The position numbers and the translations under genes are program-made. This document shows, piece after piece, positions 15,730-20,948 of a stretch of DNA of 22,501 bases. The notes under the pieces were generated by a model that saw nothing but the letters and a program-made list of their open reading frames with translations, was not told the DNA's origin and did no database searches. Position 1 is the stretch's first letter. Each line of letters begins with the position of its first letter. Source of the DNA: a virus; the IMG/VR virus record IMGVR_UViG_3300044815_000079, positions 1 through 22,501 of that record; one strand, 5' to 3'.

Positions 15730-16722
15730 TCAGGTCAACGTGACCTTGACCACCGCGTTCGGACGCGCGTTGATCTGGATCGGGTTGGACTGCGCTTCGA
15801 GTTCGATGCCCTTGTCCATGCGCATCTTCTCCTGCTTGGCGTAGTACGGTAGGCCCTTGGTGTTGACCGTCTCGTTGTAGTCGGCCGGCGCGAACAACGT
15901 GCTGAACATCGCCGGCACACCTTCGGGGATCGCGTAGCCGCAGTCGGTTTCGATCAACGGCACGCCGTTCACGCTGCCGACGTATTCTTCCCAGGTGATG
16001 TCGCCGAAGCTGAAGGTGCGGTTGTCCGCACGATTCACCTCGCCTTGCAGGTAAATCTCGTACGCCTTCATCACTGCAGGGTGATTCGTCAGCGCGTCGA
16101 ACAGGCCGGGCGAACACATCACGCGAATGCGCTTGTACGGGATGCCCCCGAGCGCAGCTTCGACCTTGCGACGAAGCTGCGTGCAGAGCATGCGAACAAG
16201 CGTGGCGGTGTTGTCCAGCTCCATCGAATGCGTCTGCTGCGAGAAGCCGAAGGTGTCGAACATGTCGAGCAGCACCGTCGTGCCATCCGCATCGAGCACC
16301 TGGCCCTTGATCGCACCCATGCGCTGCCATTCCAGCGTCAGGTCGATGTTCAGCTTCATCATCCCGAGCTTGTCGTTCACGACGCCTTGTACGGTCTGCA
16401 CGTCGGTCTCGCTGCCGAAGGCGCGAACGTTCTGCACTTCGTCGGCCATCACCGCGCCGCTCTCCGGCAAGTGCACCGCGTTGATCGACACCAGCTTGCG
16501 CTTCGGACCGACCACCGGAGTGCCCGGCGAGCCGCGCGGCTTCGAATCGACCAGCTTGACGATCTGACCGACGCGCTCGATCGAGACGGAGGTGGTCGTG
16601 ATACCTCGCTCGGTGAAGTAGCCCAGTTCCCCGAGCCGCGTCGGCAACAGCGGCAGATCGTTGATCGCGAGCGTGAGTTGCGACAACGAGAATGCGTCGT
16701 TGTTGAAGATGTCGAGATGCAT
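15730..16722 (-). CDS. Major capsid protein, lambda gpE family, 330 aa
   Basis: This forms the icosahedral shell. I chose ATG at 16722 because GGAGG lies five bases upstream; the longer open frame extends back into the decoration gene. The protein has 330 residues, close to lambda gpE (341). Family-typical segments are MHLDIFNNDAFSLSQLTLAI at the N-terminus, ALGGIPYKRIRVMCSPGLFDAL near 190-211, FSFGDITWEEYVG (237-249) and APADYNETVNTKG (278-290), followed by YYAKQE. It follows the decoration gene by 43 bases, and a strong hairpin lies just beyond its stop codon. It is expected to be the most abundant virion protein together with the decoration protein. Confidence 0.93.
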   Translation of the reverse strand: MHLDIFNNDAFSLSQLTLAINDLPLLPTRLGELGYFTERGITTTSVSIERVGQIVKLVDSKPRGSPGTPVVGPKRKLVSINAVHLPESGAVMADEVQNVRAFGSETDVQTVQGVVNDKLGMMKLNIDLTLEWQRMGAIKGQVLDADGTTVLLDMFDTFGFSQQTHSMELDNTATLVRMLCTQLRRKVEAALGGIPYKRIRVMCSPGLFDALTNHPAVMKAYEIYLQGEVNRADNRTFSFGDITWEEYVGSVNGVPLIETDCGYAIPEGVPAMFSTLFAPADYNETVNTKGLPYYAKQEKMRMDKGIELEAQSNPIQINARPNAVVKVTLT

Positions 16723-16765
16723 GAAAACCTCCGAAGGAAATTCGACTTGTTCTTGGGCCTGAAGA

Positions 16766-17416
16766 TCAGGCTCGAACGATGATTCCGGCTGCGCCGAGAG
16801 CTGCCTTGGTGACGGCCTTTGCTGCAGCGTCGGCGCCATACCCGGTCAGCGCAGCGGCGATCACCTCGCAATCGCGAACGAAGCCGACCGCTTGGAAGTT
16901 GCCCGTCTGCGCCGGCAGATTGCCGTACAGGATCGCGTTGGCCGTGCCCGATCCATCGGCGGCGCCGGCAACGTAGGCCTTGTACTTTCCGGCGCCGGCC
17001 GACACGTCGATGTAGATCACGTCGTTGACGGCGAAGTCCGTCGCGCCATCGGCCAGGGTGAATGCGAGACCGCCCTGATTGAAGGCGGCAGCAACGTTGC
17101 CGTTGCCAACGAGTTCACCATCCGGGTCTTCCACCGAGAAGCCACCCGCATTCGACGCAGTCGAGAGGATGCGCAAGGTATAGCGGCCCGGCTGGGCGTT
17201 GGTCGGCGTGACCGTGCCCATCACGCCGTTGCCGGTGTTGCCGGCCTTCGCCACCGACGTGGCGGTCGTGCCGTCGTTCAGGCGACCGAGAACGGTGCCT
17301 GCGACCAGCGCAACGCCGGCCTGCACGACCGTGATCTCTTCGCGGCTGCGCATGCCGTGCGCTTCGGTGAGCAGGAACTCGCCCGTGTGCATGCCTTCGT
17401 TCAGCGTGACGCCCAT
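16766..17416 (-). CDS. Head decoration protein, lambda gpD family with extra domain, 216 aa
   Basis: Decoration proteins cement the expanded capsid at its three-fold axes. ATG 17416 is chosen for AGGAGA upstream; the reading frame upstream overlaps the protease gene. Residues about 8-45 give the family signature (GMHTGEFLLTEAHGMRSREEI followed by AGVALVAGTVLG). The C-terminal part (TGNFQAVGFVRDCEVIAAALTGYG and a final Ala-rich helix) also fits. Lambda gpD is 110 residues; here 216, because about 80 residues of Gly/Ala/Asn-rich beta sequence (GVMGTVTPTNAQPGRYTLRI to ATDFAVNDVIYIDVS) are inserted. Such insertions are known in related phages and probably form a capsid-surface loop domain. It is adjacent to the protease and capsid genes in the order protease, decoration, capsid, as in lambda. 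Confidence 0.88.
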   Translation of the reverse strand: MGVTLNEGMHTGEFLLTEAHGMRSREEITVVQAGVALVAGTVLGRLNDGTTATSVAKAGNTGNGVMGTVTPTNAQPGRYTLRILSTASNAGGFSVEDPDGELVGNGNVAAAFNQGGLAFTLADGATDFAVNDVIYIDVSAGAGKYKAYVAGAADGSGTANAILYGNLPAQTGNFQAVGFVRDCEVIAAALTGYGADAAAKAVTKAALGAAGIIVRA

Positions 17417-17438
17417 TTCAATCTCCTGTTTGAGTCGG

Positions 17439-18443
17439 TTACTTCTTGCCCGTGCGCGCCGCAGCGCGATTGGCATAGACATCGTTGACGTTCAGCTTCG
17501 GCAGACTCGCCGCTTCGGCTTCGGCCTTCAGCTTGGTGGTGGTGTCGACGTGCAGCTTCTCGTCGTCGCTGGCGATGACTTCCGCCAGCTCGGCGCGGAC
17601 CTGCGCGATCGACATGTGGTTCGTGATGTAGCGCCGCGCTTCATCGGGCTTCTTGACCAACGTGCACAACGCGCGCACGTCCTTCGCACGCGCGATGAGC
17701 TGGTTCGCCATTTCGAGCGAGGTGATCCGCGCGTCGGTGGCGAACGTTGCGCTGTACTCGGCGAGGCCGGCCTTCTCTACGGCGGCAACGATCACGTCGG
17801 TCGACGGAGCGCCTTGCTCTTCGAGCAGCTCCGGGTCGACGGTCGCGGCGAACAGTGCCTTGACGTTGGCCGGAAGACGGTCGACTTCGAACTTGGCCGT
17901 CGCCGTGATGGCATCGGTCATCGTGTCGGCGAACCCGAGCGCGACGCATTCGGCCGCGGTCAGGTAGCTTTCGGCCGCGAGCAGCGCTTCGACTTCTTCC
18001 TGCGTCTTGCCGGTGCGCTTGACGTAGGTCGCGGTCAGGCTCGCTCCGATCTTTTCGAGCACCGCCGCCATCTCGCGCATGTCTTCGGCGTTGCCGTAGA
18101 CCGCATTGATGGGGTTGTGCACGAACATGAACGTGTTCTCGGGCATCGAGATCGTGTCGCCCACCATCGCGATGTAGCTGGCGGCGCTGGCGGCGATGCC
18201 GAGCACCGTGACATTGATCGTCTTGCCCGACGCCTTCATGGCGTTGAACATCGCGAGAGCATCGAAAACGGAACCGCCCGGCGAGTTGATCGACAGGTTC
18301 ACCGACTCGGCGCTGATCGCATTGAAGCCAGCGATGAAGTCCTTGGCGGTGACGCCCCAGTAGCCGATCTCGTCGAAGATCGAGATTTCGGCGGGCTTGT
18401 TGTCTGCCCCTTCTTTGTTCTGGATCAAGTACCAGCTTTTCAT
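17439..18443 (-). CDS. ClpP-type head maturation protease with C-terminal extension, 334 aa
   Basis: This serine protease processes the prohead. Residues 1-200 are a ClpP fold (peptidase S14): SPGGS at 54-58 forms the oxyanion region, the nucleophile is Ser86 in GIAASAAS, His109 in FMFVHNP and Asp173 in GFAD complete the triad. All three are in the expected spacing. The last about 130 residues (from about 200) are helical and charged (DVIVAAVEKAGL, ITSLEMANQLIARAKDVRAL, SIAQVRAELAEVI) and probably act as an internal scaffold; no separate scaffold gene follows. The start ATG 18443 has AAAGG eight bases upstream, but that site lies in a 7-bp hairpin. The leader also contains the 19-nt motif shared with the tail tube gene. 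A portal gene, which normally precedes this protease, is absent here. Confidence 0.92.
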   Translation of the reverse strand: MKSWYLIQNKEGADNKPAEISIFDEIGYWGVTAKDFIAGFNAISAESVNLSINSPGGSVFDALAMFNAMKASGKTINVTVLGIAASAASYIAMVGDTISMPENTFMFVHNPINAVYGNAEDMREMAAVLEKIGASLTATYVKRTGKTQEEVEALLAAESYLTAAECVALGFADTMTDAITATAKFEVDRLPANVKALFAATVDPELLEEQGAPSTDVIVAAVEKAGLAEYSATFATDARITSLEMANQLIARAKDVRALCTLVKKPDEARRYITNHMSIAQVRAELAEVIASDDEKLHVDTTTKLKAEAEAASLPKLNVNDVYANRAAARTGKK

Positions 18444-18445
18444 CG

Positions 18446-18470
18446 TCGCGCCTTTTGGTTAACGGCGCGA
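18446..18470 (-). promoter_or_regulatory. Hairpin enclosing the ribosome binding site of the head protease
   Basis: TCGCGCC (18446-18452) and GGCGCGA (18464-18470) form a perfect 7-bp stem with an 11-nt loop, ending two bases before the ATG of the protease gene. On the mRNA the AAAAGG Shine-Dalgarno sequence spans the end of the loop and the start of the 3' arm. When folded, the stem would hinder ribosome access, so translation of the head module may be controlled here. Position and complementarity are seen; the regulatory role is inferred. Confidence 0.5.
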
Positions 18471-18493
18471 TTATTGATGTCGCAAATGCGAAA

Positions 18494-18523
18494 CCCTCTG
18501 CGGGAAAATTTCAGCGCAGAGGG
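18494..18523 (-). promoter_or_regulatory. 19-nt late motif within a 9-bp dyad upstream of the head module
   Basis: CCCTCTGCG (18494-18502) and CGCAGAGGG (18515-18523) are perfect inverted repeats around a 12-nt A/T-rich centre. The strand read by the operon contains TGAAATTTTCCCGCAGAGG (18513-18495), identical to the copy before the tail tube gene. It lies in the 116-base gap between the lysis cassette and the protease gene. As RNA it could form a hairpin followed by TTTCGC, a weak terminator for the lysis genes; as DNA it could be an operator or phage-specific promoter. The exact second copy without the dyad favours a DNA or promoter role for the 19-mer itself. Confidence 0.55.
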
Positions 18524-18559
18524 CCTTGGGTAGCGAGGCGGCTCGAAGGCCGCTGGGGG

Positions 18560-18775
18560 TCAGGGGGTGTCGGCGGCGGTCTGTGCTCGCGCCTTCGCAG
18601 CCTGCAGCGACGATTCAACGGTCGCACGTTGGTCGTCAGTCCATTCGGTCGCACCCGAGGCAATGCGCTCAGCGATGAGCACACCGACTTCGGCTGCGGC
18701 GCCGGCCGCATTGCCCAGCACCGATGCGAGCGTAACGATGCCGTCGATTCCTTTGATCACTTGTTCGGTGTTCAT
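18560..18775 (-). CDS. Small phage protein of unknown function, 71 aa
   Basis: A 71-residue protein starting one base after the stop codon of the lipoprotein gene, with GGGAAG closely upstream. It is predicted to be two helices: IVTLASVLGNAAGAAAEVGVLIAERIA (about 13-39), moderately hydrophobic and Ala-rich, and DDQRATVESSLQAAKARAQTAAD (about 47-69). It lacks a signal peptide. The first helix is too interrupted by small and charged residues to be a confident membrane segment. It is the last gene of the lysis cassette before the leader of the head module. Similar small proteins are common next to lysis genes in proteobacterial phages; no function is known to me. Confidence 0.6.
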   Translation of the reverse strand: MNTEQVIKGIDGIVTLASVLGNAAGAAAEVGVLIAERIASGATEWTDDQRATVESSLQAAKARAQTAADTP

Positions 18776-18776
18776 C

Positions 18777-19127
18777 TCACTTCCCTTTCTGGTTTGCTTT
18801 GAGCGTGTTGCTGATCACGATCAGCGCAGCAGTAGCGGTTTGGAACGTCGTGCTGCTGACCGTCAGACCCGAGCGCATCAACTTCTCGGCGGCGTGCACG
18901 TCGTCGTCGATCTTCGAGACCTGACTGAGCGCGCTCTTGGCCTGGGCTTGCGTGATCTGCCCGCCGTTCTTCAGATCGGCGATGGTGTTGTAGGCAGCGG
19001 TGATCTGCCCCTTGGCTTCCTGAAGATAGTCCTCGGGCGTGACCGGCTTCTGCAAAGAAGCACAGGCGCCAAGGAACATGACCACGAGGGCCACCCACAA
19101 GAAGTAGCTTCGTTGATGGAGTTTCAT
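18777..19127 (-). CDS. Phage lipoprotein of the lysis cassette, 116 aa
   Basis: The N-terminus (MKLHQRSYFLWVALVVMFLGAC) is a signal peptide with lipobox L19-G20-A21-C22, so mature Cys22 should be lipidated. The rest is mainly helical (PEDYLQEAKGQITAAYNTIADL, AQAKSALSQVSKIDDDVHAAEKLM), with a moderately hydrophobic C-terminal helix TATAALIVISNTL. It lies 32 bases after the endolysin gene, where outer-membrane spanin subunits are usually found, and has GAAAGG upstream of its ATG. It is larger than most o-spanins and less proline-rich, and no overlapping i-spanin frame was found. A spanin role is therefore only a possibility. The C-terminal helix is not hydrophobic enough to claim a one-piece u-spanin. 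Confidence 0.75.
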   Translation of the reverse strand: MKLHQRSYFLWVALVVMFLGACASLQKPVTPEDYLQEAKGQITAAYNTIADLKNGGQITQAQAKSALSQVSKIDDDVHAAEKLMRSGLTVSSTTFQTATAALIVISNTLKANQKGK

Positions 19128-19159
19128 GATGATTGCCTTTCAGGCGGTTGAGGAAACGG

Positions 19160-19708
19160 TCAACTGAGTGCGCCAATACGCTGAAGGAACCAACCGAACT
19201 CGAAGTCCTCTTGCGAGACGTTCGCTTCGGCGAGTTCGATGTAGCGCACACCTTGTTGTGAGTTCAGCATGCGAAGAAGGACGGTCTCGCCGTCGGCCCC
19301 GCGCTTTCCCAAGAATTGCTTCATGCCATACAGCGTCATCTTCCCGACGTTGCCGTCAACAATCATGTTGGGGTACGTCGTCACGCCCAGGTTCAGCACA
19401 TTCAATGCGCGCTGCAGGAACTTGCTGGCCGTGGTCGGCCCCATGTTCACGCCCGTATCAATCAACTCGTCAGCCACCGAAGGCGACAACGACGCGATTT
19501 GATCGAACTTCGGATCGGTCCAGTACTTCGACCGATAGAGAGCATCGGCAAACGACTCTGGCAGATCGCGCATGTCGCCCTCATAGCCGTTAGCGCGTGC
19601 CTCGTGCTCGGTGACACCGAAACGGGTGGGCCCGCCTTTGTCAGACGGATGATCGACAAAGTCGCCCTCCCGTTTGATGATCGCCTTGACCGTGTCATCG
19701 ATCTTCAT
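19160..19708 (-). CDS. Endolysin, GH108-type N-acetylmuramidase, 182 aa
   Basis: This degrades peptidoglycan at the end of infection. The N-terminal glycosyl hydrolase 108 motif runs from KREGDFVDHPSDKGG to PTRFGVT: catalytic Glu14, Asp23, Gly25-Gly26, Thr28 and Gly31 are in family positions. The C-terminal half (about 85-180) resembles the peptidoglycan-binding domain PG_binding_3, with DTGVNMGPTTASKFLQRALN near 84-103 and a final EFGWFLQRI. There is no signal peptide or signal-anchor, so release through a holin is needed. Its start codon overlaps the stop of the upstream holin candidate as ATGA, typical of holin-endolysin pairs. Length is normal for the family. Confidence 0.92.
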   Translation of the reverse strand: MKIDDTVKAIIKREGDFVDHPSDKGGPTRFGVTEHEARANGYEGDMRDLPESFADALYRSKYWTDPKFDQIASLSPSVADELIDTGVNMGPTTASKFLQRALNVLNLGVTTYPNMIVDGNVGKMTLYGMKQFLGKRGADGETVLLRMLNSQQGVRYIELAEANVSQEDFEFGWFLQRIGALS

Positions 19709-20034
19709 GGTTTCACATCCGTGAGCTGCGTCGGCTCAGCGCTCTTCGCGCCCGCTTCCTCCACAGTCAAGCTCTTCTGCGGATAGATGCGCGCAGCCAG
19801 GCCAATCAACGTAACGACCAAGGGAAACACGAACGCCGGGATGTGCAGGGTCGTGCTGGCCCACGCTTGCAAGTCATGCTGCGAGAAGCACGAGGCATCA
19901 GTGCCGTCGCATGTGACCGGCAACGCAAGGTATGCGGCCCACATTGCGCCGGCCAACCCCATCACCCATGCGCTTGCCATCTTGGGCAACGCGCCGATGT
20001 TCGTAGCCAGCTTGTCTTTCATCAGTTGATCCAT
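19705..20034 (-). CDS. Probable holin, two transmembrane helices, 109 aa
   Basis: A small membrane protein directly preceding and translationally coupled to the endolysin. ATG 20034 has GGAG seven bases upstream. Two transmembrane segments are visible: about 18-40 (MASAWVMGLAGAMWAAYLALP) and about 62-84 (LHIPAFVFPLVVTLIGLAAR). They are joined by a polar loop with two cysteines (C42, C49) that could form a disulfide. The tail is charged. Two-helix topology, size and position fit a holin, which makes the inner-membrane lesion that lets the endolysin reach the wall. I cannot assign it to a specific Pfam holin family with certainty; it resembles short two-helix holins of proteobacterial phages. 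Confidence 0.75.
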   Translation of the reverse strand: MDQLMKDKLATNIGALPKMASAWVMGLAGAMWAAYLALPVTCDGTDASCFSQHDLQAWASTTLHIPAFVFPLVVTLIGLAARIYPQKSLTVEEAGAKSAEPTQLTDVKP

Positions 20035-20052
20035 TTCATCGCTCCATAAAAA

Positions 20053-20442
20053 TCAACGAGGTACTTCGGGACGGCCGAGCGGCGAGTAGTCGCTTTGAAT
20101 CCACTTCGCGAAGTCAGGCCGCGTCTCGATGACAAACGCTTCCAACTGCTGAACCTTGCGCAACAGACGTTCGTGACGTTCGTTGAACACGGCTTCACGC
20201 ATCCGAAGCGCAGCAATCGTTTCGTCTTTGATGCGGTGGCTGGCGACCAGCTCCTTGATCATTGCCGCCTGCTCGGCGATCTCTTGCTCGCGGCGGATGA
20301 TCCAGTTGGATTCACCTCGGGCTTCTTGGGTACTGGTGTTGTCTCGCGCGATGCGCTTGCGCACCGCGGGGTACATCGCCGCAACCAACGCGACTGAACC
20401 GACGAACGTCCCAACACCCTTCAGGATGGGTTCAAAGTCCAC
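20053..20442 (-). CDS. Membrane-anchored coiled-coil protein of unknown role, 129 aa
   Basis: I chose GTG at 20442: AAGG lies nine bases upstream and it begins just after the previous stop codon (20458-20456). An ATG at 20481 inside the upstream gene would give a 142-residue form. The protein has one transmembrane segment near the N-terminus (GVGTFVGSVALVAAMYP, about 7-24), followed by VRKRIAR and then a coiled coil of about 60 residues (REQEIAEQAAMIKELVASH to RLLRKVQQLEAFV). One helix plus coiled coil recalls an i-spanin (Rz). But the basic residues directly after the helix predict by the positive-inside rule that the coiled coil is cytoplasmic, opposite to Rz. It may be a lysis regulator or a membrane anchor; unknown. 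Confidence 0.6.
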   Translation of the reverse strand: MDFEPILKGVGTFVGSVALVAAMYPAVRKRIARDNTSTQEARGESNWIIRREQEIAEQAAMIKELVASHRIKDETIAALRMREAVFNERHERLLRKVQQLEAFVIETRPDFAKWIQSDYSPLGRPEVPR

Positions 20443-20455
20443 TTGGAATGCCTTG

Positions 20456-20938
20456 TTAGGCCGACAGACGATCGTTGACATCACCGGTCCGATAGAGCGC
20501 CAGGAACGCCGCCAAAACCACTGCGATCTCCATCCCGCTGTCGGGCGTGTACGTGCCAAGTGCGAACATGCCCGAAGCGGTTGTCCAACCCCAAAGCGCG
20601 ATGCCGTAGCCGTTCACGACGAACCCGGCCAGGTTGTTGGGCTTGTCGGTGAACCTCCACCAGACACCTCCTGCGTGCAAGACGAAAGCAATTGCCCAGG
20701 CCCAGCCCGGCATGAAGATCATGTAGGCGTTGGCCGGCCAAGCCATCGGATCGAACGGTGGCAAGAAGCCGATGGCCTTGAAGATCGAAGCCGCGAGCAT
20801 GATGGTGCGCACCGTCGTCGTGTCACCTTGAAGAAAGGCGATACGAAAGATGCGCCGCCAGTTGTTCAACGTCTGCTCGCCCAGCTTGGGCTTGTATGAC
20901 GGATCGGCAAGGTACCGTGGCAGTTGATCTTTGGTCAT
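20456..20938 (-). CDS. Multi-pass membrane protein of unknown function, 160 aa
   Basis: I chose ATG at 20938 (MTKDQLPRYLADP); an alternative ATG three codons upstream overlaps the end of the DUF1996 gene region. After an N-terminal polar helix with NNWRRIFRIAF, three or four membrane segments follow: about 42-60 (VRTIMLAASIFKAIGFL), 68-92 (ANAYMIFMPGWAWAIAFVLHAGGVWW), 103-127 (LAGFVVNGYGIALWGWTTASGMFALG) and 133-149 (GMEIAVVLAAFLALY). It is unusually rich in tryptophan. It lies between the secreted DUF1996 protein and the coiled-coil membrane protein, upstream of the holin. It could be an extra lysis or antiholin component or a superinfection-exclusion protein; nothing in the sequence decides this. 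Confidence 0.65.
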   Translation of the reverse strand: MTKDQLPRYLADPSYKPKLGEQTLNNWRRIFRIAFLQGDTTTVRTIMLAASIFKAIGFLPPFDPMAWPANAYMIFMPGWAWAIAFVLHAGGVWWRFTDKPNNLAGFVVNGYGIALWGWTTASGMFALGTYTPDSGMEIAVVLAAFLALYRTGDVNDRLSA

Positions 20939-20948
20939 GACCAGCATC

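Noticed and set aside
17199-18533. Long plus-strand open frame of 444 codons opposite the protease and decoration genes
   Set aside because: It is antisense to two well-recognised genes and is Arg/His/Gly/Leu-rich as expected from GC-biased third positions on the other strand. It has no family signature and no convincing ribosome binding site.
20053-20442. Assignment of the coiled-coil membrane protein as an Rz-type i-spanin
   Set aside because: Basic residues directly after the transmembrane helix predict a cytoplasmic coiled coil, and the gene precedes rather than follows the endolysin.
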